Assembly: GCA_029339505.1 (NCBI GenBank) | Contig: JAQISU010000231.1 | Location: 1,762,001 to 1,826,000 of the forward strand | DNA length: 64,000 nucleotides | Source of the DNA: Unio delphinus | Lineage: Eukaryota > Mollusca > Bivalvia > Unionida > Unionidae | Reading direction: 5' to 3' | Shown here: positions 32,764 to 44,777 of the stretch, in pieces | How positions within the stretch are numbered: the stretch's first letter is position 1 | Layout: every line of letters begins with the position of its first letter | Translations under genes and position numbers: made by a program | The notes under the pieces: generated by a model | Told to the model about the DNA's origin: nothing | Database searches by the model: none | The model's input: the letters and a program-made list of their open reading frames with translations, nothing else

Positions 32764-34185
32764 AGAAATGACATAATATACTGTGAAATTTTGGCTTTGT
32801 TAAATATTGTTTTTTGCTGAGATTTAAATTTAAACAATGCATTGGTCTGTTTTCTAATTAAAGATATTTTTGTAGTTCTGTCATTTAGAACTTATCATTT
32901 ACTGTGGCCAGCATTGTGCTGATGCAGCGATAAACAACATACATACATGCTGTGTTTGGGTATAGAAGGTACCGAATAATACAGAATTGTATGTACATGT
33001 ATACTATCTGTTCCTCTTGGTACATGATGTTATCTAATGTTTGTATTTCTTATGCCTGGCTGTAAATGGTACTGATTGTCTGTAGATTTTGCTTACATGA
33101 CGAGGGTCTGTTTTAATGGCATATGACCTTTCATGTGTATAGGAGTTTTATATAGCTTTGTTTTGTATAATACTTTATACATCTTACCTGTGTACTTTCA
33201 TTACAGTGGTTCCACTCTTATACAATCACACTTTCTTTATTGGGAAAGTGACTGTTGATTGAGGGGTTTTCCAGAGGGAGACTATATTTGTTATAGTATA
33301 CTACACAGTAAGAAGGTTCCAACTAACTTCAAAGCAATTAATATCTTCATTTAAATGCAGCACTAATTATTATTAATAGGTTCTTTTTGTCCTACGAACT
33401 GACTTATTTTAAGTTTTCATTATTTAAACTATAATTATTAAGAGTGAAATGTGACTAGGGTATTGCTGACATTTTAATCTTGGTGAATACATTGCTTGAC
33501 TTTAAAATAATTATCTTTCGATTTACTCCATTTACCCACTGAGACAGAATAATATCCTTATGATGCTGTATGTTTGAGTTTTCCCGAAATAACACTTTCC
33601 TTTTTGTCATCATTTTCTTGTAAAGTATAACTTCTCAGTTTATGCAATTGCATGTTAAACTTTTGTAACAATTTTTGTCCATTTGTATATCATTTGTATA
33701 TCATAAGACTTCCACAAAAGCCCAATGTTGATATGACTTTCTGTCTAGAAGCAGTAGCAAAAAGATTGTATAGATGTCCACAGATGTTATTAACAACCAG
33801 ACTGAAAACCCAATGTTGATATGATATTCCATTCAGGAGTAGCTACAAAGTGATTTTCAAGACAGTTACTGTGATACCTATATTGGATGTGCAAGCTGAA
33901 ATATTTTCATTAAGAACCAACCAGACATCACATGTCTATTAGAGAAAAATCCATATGGATAACAACCAACCATTTTAATGGAGTAGTGATACAAAAATCA
34001 TCAAGATGGAATATAGAATATTTAAGGGTGATTAATTCAATGAAAATCATGCAAAGTCAGGGAGACTAGGTGAAAAGTAGAATATTAAAAGGAGATTTAT
34101 TCAATGAAAATCCTGAAAAATCAGGGAGATTATGGGTGAGGGATTATTTTTTTTCTACAAAGGCTTCTCTATTTCAAACTTTTAC
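32764..34185. other. Probable intron, AT-rich
   Basis: Lies between two minus-strand exons of the receptor-like gene. It contains two ~60-bp near-duplicates at about 34012-34135 (AATTCAATGAAAATC phrases) and a loose duplicate of CCCAATGTTGATATGA near 33721 and 33809. No other gene seen. Confidence 0.45.
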
Positions 34186-34466
34186 CTCCAAGGTTGTAAT
34201 ACTTCTGGCCTGTCATAAACCAACAGAATTGCTGGCTTTCATATAAATACTGTATATGGTTTTAGGCAGAAGTCCCTCCAGAACAACATTCCCATTTTCT
34301 CTGTACCCTGGATCATCGGCAGTGACATTACGCATTTGGCTGCCTGCTGTTACTACAACACTGAATATCTGTTAAAGACCACCATTGTTTCCTGCCATCC
34401 ACTGCACCTTCACACTGGTTTGTGTAATTTCAAGAATCACTACATTAGATGATACTTCAGGAACTT
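34186..34466 (-). pseudogene. Fibronectin type III exon with two in-frame stops
   Basis: Minus-strand exon with acceptor (ATTCCTGTAG at 34467) and donor (GAG then GTAAAAG at 34185), 281 bp. It encodes one FN3 domain: VPEVSSNVVILEITQTSVKV with the W strand (VQWMAGNNGG), a middle VVVTAGSQ, then LEGLLPKTIYSIYMKASNSV. Two stops interrupt it: TAA in the GGL-stop-QIF context and TGA in the SVGL-stop-QAR context, explainable as CAA to TAA and CGA to TGA. Its 5' phase matches the Ig exon at 42932 (G plus AA gives Glu), so the two were spliced together. Either the gene is dead or these are sequencing errors. Confidence 0.65.
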
Positions 34467-34864
34467 CTACAGGAATATAAAATAAATAAGACTGATAAAT
34501 ATAAAAACAGATATAGATACATGTTTCTTTACACCAATTAACAAATTAGAGGAATTAATCAACACTAGGAAAGGACCATTTACATACTATCAGAGATAAC
34601 AAACAGATAACCTGCATATGCTAGCTTATAAGTTGGCTTTCTCTTTTTACTGAAAATTGATTCATGACAAGTAGGTTTTATCATATTACAGTGACATAGA
34701 AATATTTTTTTGATAAATAGATGGACGATGTTGGAAACACAATGTTTACAGTATAAAATAAATATTGTAAATATAAATATTAGATATTTCCATGCCACTT
34801 TTTACAAATGTTAAGGAATTTATCAATTTCATCAAGCAGTTATAAACACAACAAACGTATCCAC

Positions 34865-35168
34865 ATATATTTGGTTTGTTTGTTTGTTTGTTTCATTAGG
34901 ACTTTTAACGTAGCTTTAACAATATTTTAGTCATATTGCTATGATGTTTGCAGTGATGCAGTTTATAGTGATGTCTAACACTGGGGCATCATACCACAGA
35001 CATATAGTATGATGTTCCCACCCAGTCACATTATCCTGACACCAGGCCAAATGAGGCAGCTGTTATCACCAGTTTTGTAAGTTTTTGATATGATTCTCTC
35101 AGGTATCGAACCCACGATCTCCTGCTTCTGCTGCGGATGCTCTAACCACTAGGCCACCGGAGCGGTAC
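34865..35168 (-). mobile_element. tRNA-derived SINE, minus orientation
   Basis: Read on the minus strand, the head has GTGGCCTAGTGGTTAGAGC (A-box) and GTGGGTTCGATACC (B-box), then a body with ACTGGTGATAACAGCTGCC and a shared block through TGTCTGTGGTATGATGCCCC. The tail is made of CAAA units (34873-34891 as GTTTGTTTG...). A second copy of the same family lies at 40600-40915. Confidence 0.8.
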
Positions 35169-35292
35169 AGTGATTTTGGTTTGAAAGAAAAATATTAATA
35201 AAATAAACTTTCTTTTACATATTAGTAAAATATAAATATGATAATATTATTAAAATTACAACTGAAGATGTCTTATACACATAGTAATATAG

Positions 35293-35473
35293 TACAGTAA
35301 AACCTGTCTTGAGAGACCACTGCTATGAGAGACCAGCTATCTTGAGAGACCAGGTTCATCGTGTACAGATTTATAGGTTATATAGTGTTATGACATGTTA
35401 TCAAAAACCACTGTCATGAGAGAGCATTATATTTTGGCATAAGGGGTGGTCTTTCAACACAGGTTGCACTGTA
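35293..35473. mobile_element. MITE with TACAGT...ACTGTA ends
   Basis: The inverted ends are TACAGTAAAACCTGTCTTGA with AGAGACCA on the left, and TGGTCTTTCAACACAGGTTG then CACTGTA on the right, enclosing ~130 bp with further GAGAGACCA motifs. A TA-type target site fits a Tc1/mariner-derived non-autonomous element. Confidence 0.6.
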
Positions 35474-35762
35474 ATTCAATACATGTGACAGTGGTTATAC
35501 AATCATATTATCTCTTCCGTTGATGTGCCTAATGTCACAAAGTCACTCTATTCAGATTTCATTCCAACAATAACAATTAAAATCTGAGAGTATACACCTA
35601 AATTGACTGTATAATCACCAGAGTTATCTATACAAAATATTTATATATGTAACATATTTATATGATACATTTGTTTGTTTTCTTCTTTTTGGAGAATCAC
35701 TATCCGGTAATATAATTTAAGTGAGTTTTTTTCATTTTAATGGTATAAGGATCATTCAGTTT

Positions 35763-36312
35763 AGCCTGACTAGAATTTTGGAAGTATGGACATCGTAGCC
35801 AGAATTCTAATGTATTTGTCATACATTTTGACTGATGTATGGACAACATAGCCAGAATTCTAATGTATTTGTCATACATTTTGACTGATGTATGGACAAC
35901 ATAGCCAGAATTCTAATGTATTTGTCATACATTTTGACTGATGTATGGACAACATAGCCAGAATTCTAATGTATTTATCATACATTTTGACTGATGTATG
36001 GACAACAAAGCCAGAATTCTAATGTATTTGTCATACATTTTGACTGATGTATGGACATCATAGACAGAATTCTAATGTATTTGTCATACATTTTGACTGA
36101 TGTATGGACAACATAGCCAGAATTCTAATGTATTTGTCATACATTTTGACTGATGTATGGACAACATAGCCAGAATTCTAATGTATTTGTCATACATTTT
36201 GACTGATGTATGGACAACATAGCCAGAATTCTAATGTATTTGTCATACATTTTGACTGATGTATGGACAACATAGCCAGAATTCTAATGTATTTGTCATA
36301 CATTTTGACTGA
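35763..36312. repeat. 53-bp minisatellite, about 10 copies
   Basis: The unit contains ACTGATGTATGGACAACATA then GCCAGAATTCTAATG and TATTTGTCATACATTTTG. ATACATTTTG recurs at 35821 and 35874 (53 bases). Copies are almost identical, implying recent expansion. It lies within the presumed receptor intron. Confidence 0.93.
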
Positions 36313-36830
36313 ATAGAGTGAAGATTATTTCACAAACCTTTGAGAGCTTATATTTAAAATCAGAGACATAACCAAGATGAGTGTTTCTGGAATCTTCGTT
36401 TGAAATACGTTTCTTCTTTAATACATTCAAAGGTCCATGGACAATATGTCCAAAAACTAATTTAAAACCAGGACTAAAACCAGATGAGTCTGGAATTAAT
36501 CCCTAACAGCAAACAACAGCAAATGAACACTTGTCTAAACACATTCTGTATCACAGTAATATGACTAGATCCAGTTCTTCATGAAATCTCTCCAAAGCCC
36601 TTGAATTTTCAGGGTGATAGGCAGATGACATAAACAGTTGGATCCCTATTGCATACATAATTGGATGGATAATTCCAGACTTAAACTTTACCCATTATTA
36701 GACTGGATACATTTGGGATGTCCAAACATTGTAAAACAATTATCAAAGCTTTTACTATGGTTTATATTTTGGTATTGGAAACATGCAGTGAAGATAAACA
36801 TTATGTTCAAATGAAAATTGTGTAAATTTA
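36313..36830. other. Non-coding intronic DNA
   Basis: AT-rich sequence between the 53-bp array and the RTE relic; nothing recognised. Confidence 0.45.
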
Positions 36831-36837
36831 TAATGTG

Positions 36838-38085
36838 TAGACTTTACTTACCACTAGTAAAGTTACACAAACCCTTTTACCAGAAACTAGGTCTCTCAAT
36901 GGCTTGTTACTATTTTTCTTTGAAATTCTCTTGGGGATGCTGAGGTAGGTTTGAAGGAGGCAGCATTTTTCATCCAGCAACTGCTTGCTCTTGTCAGAGT
37001 TCTCATCATACCAGTTTTTAAGCTTTCTGGTTGAGGGTCTAAGGAGTTCCAAAGTTGTGCAGTAGACTAGCTCTCTGAATGCCACCCAGTCGGTCTCCAT
37101 TCTGATTGTCGAAAGGGATGGATTGCAGATGTTCTTCTGGGGCATCCATGATATACTGTTTGGTACTGGTGCATTTCAGCTTGCTGATGTTTAGTCAATT
37201 ATGGGCCTTTATTCCATTTGATTATCTTTTGGGCTGAATGCAGATGTTGAGCATGGTGATGATGAGGCAGTGGTCTGTCCAGTAGTAAGCGCCACACAAA
37301 GACTTGATCACACGCACATTCTGTCTATCCCTCTTCCTGTCAGTGATGTAGTAAATGAGATGCGAGGGCTTAGAGTGAGGGTGCATCCATGATGTCCAGT
37401 TATGGGTCTGGAGGTGGAAGACTTATTGCTGATCAGCAGTTCATGCTCAGCGCAAGTCTGGAGCATAAGGATACCGTTGCTGTTACAGTGATGCTTTCCT
37501 AACAATCCATTTCATGCAACGTTATCACAGCCAATTCTTGCATTGAAATCATCATGAATGTCATTGGATTGTCAGCAATGACATAGTGAAGACCTTCACT
37601 TCCTCTGGGTTAGTTATAGATGGAGCATTGCAACTGATGATGGTATGGTGCTTTCTTCCAGACATGAGGGGGAGTTTCATGGTCATGAGTCTTTTGTTTA
37701 CTCCCTTGGGAGGCCAATTTCCCAATTAGTGCTGTCTTGACTGCAAAGCCAGCACCAGCCTCACAGTGCTCTTCATTCCTCAGCAGCTACAAAAACTCCA
37801 GAGCCCCTTTGCCAAAGTTAGCCTTCTCTTGCAAGCCAGGTCTCACTCAAGGCAGCAATGCCCACATATCTGGTGAGTTCCGTTCCTATTAGGGCAGTTC
37901 TCCTCTGAGATCTTTCTAGACATTCCCTGCCCAGTAAGGTGTGCATATTCCATTCACCAGGTCTGAGAGGAACAATCCTCATTTTGCTTTGTATTTTAAC
38001 TGCTGGTGTAGGGTCCGCATTAGCCACATAATGGTAGCTAGGGAAGTTTAGAGCAGGCAATCTTAGGACACCTTTTCAAGCCCCT
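36838..38085 (-). mobile_element. RTE-type LINE relic: endonuclease part
   Basis: Minus-strand frames correspond to the AP-endonuclease and linker of RTE-type LINEs (often annotated in hosts as craniofacial development protein 2-like): WNMHTLLGRECLERSQRRTA and GTELTRYVGIAALSETWLAR near 37840-37960, LGKHHCNSNGILMLQTCAEH then ELLISNK near 37430-37505, and WVAFRELVYCTTLELL with RKLKNWYDENSDKSKQLLDE near 36940-37110. The reverse transcriptase is missing on the left side, where the sequence ends near 36838. Frames are shifted between the pieces, so the copy is dead. Confidence 0.8.
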
Positions 38086-39367
38086 TCCTCGTGGCATGGA
38101 GGTGAGCAGAGCATTCCTGAAGAGGGCTGATCAGTTGCTCAGTGGTCTGCCAGACTGCTCTGTGTCAATGGTGAATGATTCTAATGGCCTGAGTTGTCTA
38201 TGTGCAGGTTTGCAGCTATTGCTGCCACTGTACTCATACCTGCTGCTTTGTCACCTGCTTGTTGCCACAGGACATTAGTGAGTGATGAAATGGAATGGAT
38301 GGATGACAAAAATGATTTTGTTTAAAGTGAGGAAGAGTAGTGCAGTTCGTCCACCTCACTCTCTCACCCAAAACTATGAGTCCACCAGTATGACAATGTC
38401 AAGATGGCCAGGCATGTAGCTGAATGCAGTGGTTGACCAGGACGTCCTACATGTCACATTGAGCTCTTAAGCACTCCACAGCACTTTGCTTGAAATCGCC
38501 TTTCTGCCCATTTACCAGTTGGTGGTTCTTTGGCTTCCGAATCCAGTCTTCACATGCATGGTAGACAAAGCCTAACTCACCTAGTGTTTATGACCTGTCA
38601 GCTACCCTCACTCTGGTTTAGCTGGCTAGTTGAGGCCACTTTCTGGGATGTGGCCGCTGTACATGCCACAGCTTCTTAGCACCACACGTAAGTGTCGAGT
38701 GCCAAGTGGGGACAAAAGGTGAACAAACTTAACCCCCAAAGAAGTATGACTGCTTAGCCAGCCAGAGATGTTACCCCTCCCTGGAAACCCAATACACCCC
38801 TTCATTTCACTAATTCTGATATGAAACCTGGACCAAAATTAAACACAGATGAACAAATGTTCCAGATGTCTCAGCAATGATCATTATTATGTAGCTATTG
38901 TTTTATAATTTTAAGTCCACATTTTAAGTGTAATTTCCATAAGACTTAGGGAAAATCATTGATTGGCAGGTCAGACAAGGCAATGATGTATATGTTATAG
39001 ATTCTGGAGTGCTGATGTGTCAATATTCTTTGGCTGAATCACAGAAATATAATTCCAAGTTTTGAATTCAATATAAATTTCAGTGAATGTCTTTATCTAA
39101 AGAATTTTATCAGATCACTTTTATTCCAATGTATTAGTTTGTTTGCATGAAATTAAATTTTAAAAAAGTCAATCAGGTGAAGCAGAAATGAACTCAATTA
39201 TGGACAATGTCAATTTCATCATGCATTGTTACCATACAATGGAATATAATTAAATGAAATATTTACAAAATAGCAAACAAATAAATATTTACATTAAATA
39301 TACATAATACACCCCTCTAAAACAAACATGATATCTCATAATCGTGTTTCTGTTTTACAATGAGTGA
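38086..39367. other. Probable 5' leader of the RTE relic, then non-coding DNA
   Basis: The GC-richer stretch to about 38870 contains direct GGCCGC/CTGCC-rich sequence and lies immediately upstream of the minus-strand endonuclease start, so it is probably the LINE 5' region. From 38.9 kb the DNA is plain AT-rich intronic-type sequence. Confidence 0.35.
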
Positions 39368-39559
39368 TTATCTGTTGGTACCATTACTATAATAGAGAGA
39401 ATGAGTAGCAAAAAAAGAATCACTGATGAATATTTCTTGATTGATGAATACCAGGAACAAAAGTGACCTCATGAAAATATTGACCAATAAATGTATCAGG
39501 TGCATTAATAGTTTCCTAAATAACATTATTCTCAAGAACTCTTTTTGCCATATACATGT

Positions 39560-39727
39560 ACAGCATCTGCATAAACAGTATATATCAGAGATTTCATTTT
39601 CAACACGATCAAACTTCCCATCCCAACAAGGCTTGTCAGTCATGAGTTGATTAAGTACAACCATATCTCCAGCTAGATCATTGCCTAGTAATAAATGATA
39701 GGTAAAAGAAATCATGTACAATACCAA
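39560..39727 (-). pseudogene. Ty3/gypsy polyprotein scrap
   Basis: The minus-strand reading LLLGNDLAGDMVVLNQLMTD followed by KPCW resembles the segment after the aspartic protease of Ty3/gypsy elements (LLLGNDLAGGxV...). Only ~50 residues are recognisable. It could derive from the same insertion as the RT/RNase H piece at 43376. Confidence 0.5.
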
Positions 39728-40599
39728 ACTGATACAAAGGAGAGGATGAAATCTGCATTCTACTCATTATGCTAAAACACTGTCACTAAAAGACTTCTTA
39801 GGAAAAGTCATAGTATCTGATAGTAAATTAATCTCACAATCTCTCATAATATTTTAATAATGACAAGTTTGCAGAATTACTTATACCTGACACAGAAATA
39901 TTTAACATGAATGGTTCATAACTCTTCATAATCGGATCAAATGCAGAGGATTGTGTGACCCAAACTATATGTTGATTTCCCATAATATTGTGACATTACC
40001 TTTCTGAAATAAGTGCATTTGGAATAGCTTTGTTTTTATTATGTTTCTTATTAAAGATACAGTACATTATGTAGCCATGTAATAATCACCTATTTCTTTA
40101 AAATATATAGAAATGTAGATGCCATGAGTTTTGTCAGTAATTGCAATCTCTGTAGACTCCACTGTTAACATTATCATTCAGACAAAAGTGACAATGAAAA
40201 TGCAGTGTCTTCCATTTTCTGAGTTCCTTTTTATGCATGTTGTTTTTATATTTACAATTGATTTATATTTGTATTGTTTAAAATTCAAAATTTTAATCAG
40301 CACTTTATAGCCAGTATTGTGCTGGCATAATGTGAAACCCATTATTCTAGAGAGATATACCTGCCTGCCTATCTGCCTATATACCAGTCCAAGTCAATGC
40401 ATCCATCAACAACTTGTCTAACTCATTATCATGACATGGCATGAAAGAGACGCAATACAGAATGGCGTTTTATATTCAAAGTACAGTTTTTTTAATGAAT
40501 TGATAAGAGGAACTATCACTGCATGATTTCCAAAAGTTATCCTTTGATTGTAAAAACATAGCAAAACTTGTTTTACAAAATTTAAATGTATGCAAATAA
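39728..40599. other. AT-rich non-coding DNA
   Basis: No gene recognised. The segment around 40300-40345 (AGCCAGTATTGTGCTGGCAT) resembles 32905-32930 and may be a short interspersed repeat tail. Confidence 0.4.
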
Positions 40600-40915
40600 C
40601 ATTTCAACATAGCTTTAACAATTTTTCTGTCATAAAGCTATGATGTCTGCACTGGAGTGGGGCAGTTTATGGTGATGTCTAGAACTGGAGCATCATGCTG
40701 CAAACATGTGGCATGATATCCCATCTAGTCACAATATCCTGACACCAGGCTGACCTCAGTCCCAACACTAGCCACTTAATGCTGAGTGCCAAGCAACTGG
40801 TACTTATAAGTACCATTTTTGTAAGTTTTTGGTATGATATGACTCGGTCAGGAATCGAACCCACGACCTCTCACAACCAAGGCGGATGCTCTAACCCCTA
40901 GGCCACCGGTGTGAT
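40600..40915 (-). mobile_element. tRNA-derived SINE, minus orientation, second copy
   Basis: Head on the minus strand with GTGGCCTAGGGGTTAGAGC (A-box) and GTGGGTTCGATTCC (B-box). The body shares CTTACAAAAATGGT, TGTCAGGATATTGTGACTAG, CATCACCATAAACTGC and the tail AGCTTTATGACAG...AGCTATGTTG with the copy at 34865-35168. This copy is longer in the middle (extra ~50 bp with ACTTATAAGTACC). Confidence 0.8.
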
Positions 40916-42931
40916 CATCATAGCTGTGTCTTGGAATTATCACTTTATTAGACTGTCTCTTTTTGTAATGCACAGTGTTAATATTAAGTTATTGAAGATT
41001 TAGCTTTAAAATGCAAATTACATTAGTCAGAAACATATGGGATAATCCTATGTTATGGAATTCGATAGACACTGTATGGTCAACTTTGTATTCTGAATAA
41101 ACTTATTTATGTAAAAATATACAAAGAAATAAGGGAAGCAAATACTGATGCTTATAATTATACCATATACTTTAGACAAATTAAAACCTTATAGGAGCTA
41201 ATCCTATCAAAGCACTGTTGTAACAAAACTATAAAAGGGAGACATTTCATAACGAAAACCTCTCATTCTAAATATAGATGGACTGGCATGTTTGTTGTGC
41301 ATATTCAGAGGAAATAAAGGGTTTAGTTTATTAACATACTGACTTTAATTCTTCAGCATGTTGTCTATCATCAGTTATTGTAAAGTGTTATTGACAACAA
41401 AGATGAACAATATGATGTAAATCTTGTGTATTTCTACATGGTTGTTTTAAACACCTTAAGAGATATTTTCAAATGTAAAGATTTAGTGAATGTTCAGAGG
41501 TCAAACAAATAGTTCTTAAGGGTCACTGATTAGGCTTTTACTAAGTTAACTTAAATTACAATACTTAGATGCTCACTTAAACTTCATTACAATGTATAGC
41601 TTATGTTGCTCTCTTTTAAGTCATAATGCCAAAATAAAATGAACATGAATATTAGAGTTTTTAAATATGCACCAACTATATATATCATATAGATAGAACT
41701 CAAAAAATTATCTGCTTGAAAGTAAAGTACTTCTTGTAAAACGCAAAGTAAAATGCAAAGATGTATACTAAAAGACAGAGGGCATAATTCAAAGGAATGA
41801 AAACAACACCCACACATTGTGTGTCTTGCTTTGCACCTACTTCTTTCAGTTCAGTCCGTAAGGAGATGTCACCTCTTCTTAAAACTAAAGTCTAGCTTGA
41901 CCCTTGAATATGGTGTGGTGCTTTTATGATATGTTTTACCTATTATTGAGAAGTATTTGCTCATTTCTTTCACTTATGCACAATCAGAACAGGATTTAAC
42001 ATGTCTTCCCCAACAAACCCTGCTTTTAATTCTAAATCTCAGATGTTATTTTACAGGTGATGAGACAAAATAGTTTCAAAGAATGTATACTGCAGATACC
42101 ATTTTCTAGCCAAGATCTATTGCTTCCAAAGAATATTAAATCTAAAATAATAATTTTGAAAACCGAAGAATATTAGATCTAAAAAAAGTTGTTTTGAAAA
42201 CTGCTGGAGATTGCATCATTTTATCCACATTTAACAAAAACCTGTTAGGGCAAATCTGTTGGGGCATCAGAAATATTAGTCAGGTGTAGCGACATGTCAT
42301 AGAGTAATTGGTTAAAAAGGGTAACAAGTGTACAAAACTAGCTGTTAATTAATAGTCTTATGTTTCTTCTATACGTAACCAATGCCAAGGAAACATAAGC
42401 TCAGTCATTATTTCCTGATTTCTGTGAAATTAAAATCTGTGTTACAGAAAAATGCACAATATGAATAATGTAGGTTAAAACTGAATGCTTATGTTTTTGA
42501 CCCTACAAATGGCAATCATATATGAGGAATACTTGTGCGTTTGGAACAGACCTAATTGAAACACTCTCTACATATTAAAAAATGGCTAAAAAGAATTAAT
42601 TCACAACAATTCAGATTTTAATCAAAATCAAAATGACAAGAAAAACAAGAAAATAAAGGTTGTCTACTCAAAAGTGTTGCATGTCACTTTCTATTAAATT
42701 TAGAAAAAACATGCAAACAAAATTGTGAAGTAGCTAATCACCAATTTTGTAAAAAGTGAATCATGGCAAAATATATGCGGAACAAGAAGAGCCACCTAGG
42801 GAATACGATTTAATCTGTGCTGCAAACTTTTAGAAAATTTGAAATTCTGTTTTGTTGATTTTGAACCAATTGTCAATTGAACATCAACAAAAAAAAAAAC
42901 AGTTTATAATATTCAGAGATCAAACTTTTAC
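40916..42931. other. Intronic AT-rich DNA
   Basis: No gene recognised. Small duplicated phrase AAGAATATTAGATCTAAAA near 42131 and 42167. Confidence 0.45.
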
Positions 42932-43165
42932 CTGCTGGCATAATCTCAAATATTTCTCTGGCTGAAGGAGACAATGAGTTGTCTGCAATGACAGTATAAT
43001 TTCCAAAGTCCTGGATGCCAAGACTGGTTAAATGCAGTTCATAATGGTGTCCATTATCATTCTGACTTGCAGAGGTAGGAGGACCTACCTTTAACTCACA
43101 TTGTCATATCCAAGGAATGTCCAATTGAATCTTGGAGGCGGGTATGATATCACTATGTACACATA
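42932..43165 (-). pseudogene. Immunoglobulin-domain exon with frame break
   Basis: The minus strand ends in a clean donor (CCAGCAG then GTAAAAG at 42931). Upstream of it the frame encodes the second half of an Ig domain: YELHLTSLGIQDFGNYTVIA with the D-x-G-x-Y motif (DFGNY; the Cys of the usual YxC is Val/Ile here) and DNSLSPSAREIFEIMPA. In another frame just upstream is the first half: SYPPPRFNWTFLGYDN with the conserved Trp. The frame change near 43100 and a TGA in the alternative reading suggest damage. The exon ends with one base over, matching the FN3 exon phase. The 5' border is not certain. The gene would continue off to higher coordinates. Confidence 0.55.
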
Positions 43166-43375
43166 CATCAAAACAGCTGCTTCATGATACTTTCTGTAAA
43201 TCTTGGTCTTGAGAGTTAGTCAAAAATCTGTTCATGGGTGACCTATCATATAAAGACTTTGTTAATTATCTTACTATCATCAAGTCTTTGAAGTATCCAT
43301 TTACACATGATAAATATTAAATTCCAACTTATATGTCAAGAATGTAGTTTAATTCTTAAGGAAAATCCTAAATGA

Positions 43376-43660
43376 TTATGCCCTCCCTTCCAAAAAGAAG
43401 TTCAAAATATATGCATTGAACCTGTAATGTCTATGGTGCTTATTTAATTTCTTAGGAAAATAGCACACTGGATGATCTGCAACATGTTTGTCTTCTTGAA
43501 TCAATATGCCACAAACCCCTACATCACTTGCATCAACAGACATTAATTGACCTAAGTTTGGAGCTAAAAGAACTGGTGCATGCTTATGTATGGCCTTTAA
43601 CTTATCAAAAGCCACCTGACAGAATATTCTAAGAAAAATTCACCCAAATTGAATCAAAAC
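43376..43660 (-). pseudogene. Ty3/gypsy RT-RNase H scrap
   Basis: The minus-strand frame has AFDKLKAIHKHAPVLLAPNL, then a SVDASDVGVCGILIQED segment with the first RNase H Asp (DASDVGVG-type motif), then VCYFPKKLNKHHRHYRF. This is the junction of reverse transcriptase and RNase H in gypsy elements. The match fades out at the left edge, and flanking domains are not found. Confidence 0.75.
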
Positions 43661-43818
43661 TGCTGATCCCTTTTAAAAAAATGTCTAAAATAGGTTTTCT
43701 GTTTTGGTTCCTATATAAATCACATCACCAACTAATAATTGAACCAACCTGAATAAAATTTTGGTAAAACATTTATATAGTGACAACTTAAATTTTTGTA
43801 ATACAATCCTAATTTGTC
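43661..43818. other. Non-coding spacer
   Basis: Short AT-rich segment between gypsy and LINE scraps; nothing recognised. Confidence 0.4.
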
Positions 43819-44637
43819 ATGTACTGTACTTTTGTTCTTGCACAGGTGAAAGAAACATATATACTCGGGGATATAAATAAGGACCTTCTCAATACTCAAA
43901 TAAGGGACAACTGGATGGAATTTATTGAATCATTAGGCCTAGTCCAGCTGGTAAATGAGCCCACAAAGGTAACAGAAAAAGCAAGCACACTTATTGATCA
44001 CATTTATACCAATCTACTAGACAATATTGCTTGTGTTAATGTACCGAATGCTGGTTTTTGACAAGGTTAAATGCAAGAGAAATAAGAAAAACACACAAAA
44101 TGATCACTTACACATCATTAAAAATGTTTAGTGAAGCACAATTTTTCGATGACCTAAAATGTACATCGAGTAAAGAATGAAATCTAACCTAACTGGCTTA
44201 CTACTGAAATCCTAGACACTATGAAAACATGAGACCAATTCAAGGCTATGGGAAACCATGCAAAATATAAAGTATGGAGAAAAACAAAAACGTGTGATTA
44301 AAAAAGCTAAAAAGTCGTAATATCAATCGTTGCTTGAAAACAGAAAGAGCAACACAAACTCCATTTGGAATGTCTTCAATAAATTCACTTGATGATCACA
44401 CAATGATCAGACAAATAAAATTCACTCACTTCTGGTAAATGACACCATATTTACTGATGAAACTGATATTGCAAATGTTTTCAATGATTTTTTTCACCAA
44501 CATTACCACAAAGTGAAAAGAACCAGTGATAGAAAACAACGTTAATGAGCAGCAAAATCTCTAAGGAAGTATGTTTCTCTATCCCACAAGTATAATACAA
44601 AAAATGTCTCAGTGAACAAGATACCATGAAAGCTACA
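43819..44637 (+). mobile_element. LINE ORF2 relic: end of endonuclease and linker
   Basis: The first frame gives YILGDINKDLLNTQIRDNWM, EFIESLGLVQLVNEPTKVTE and STLIDHIYTN, the C-terminal part of an apurinic-type endonuclease of CR1/jockey-type LINEs (GDxN and SxIDxI motifs). Further pieces follow in shifted frames to about 44630 (MFSEAQFFDDLKCT, ANVFNDFF-like, EPVIENNV). It is cut off at 44637, where the second Polinton fragment starts, and the RT domain is absent. Confidence 0.7.
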
Positions 44638-44777
44638 AGCAGCAGGGGGGGGGGGGCTGTTTTTTCCCAGCCCTACTTTTAGCAAAATAACAGTTATTTC
44701 AATGATGATAAATTTTAAGGTTTTTATCGTGTTTCATCAGGAAGGCTGCGATTAATTAATCATATATGTGTTAATAT

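Noticed and set aside
35080..40915. tRNA genes on the minus strand
   Set aside because: A- and B-boxes are present, but the sequences continue into a shared ~250-bp body and tail. They are SINE heads.
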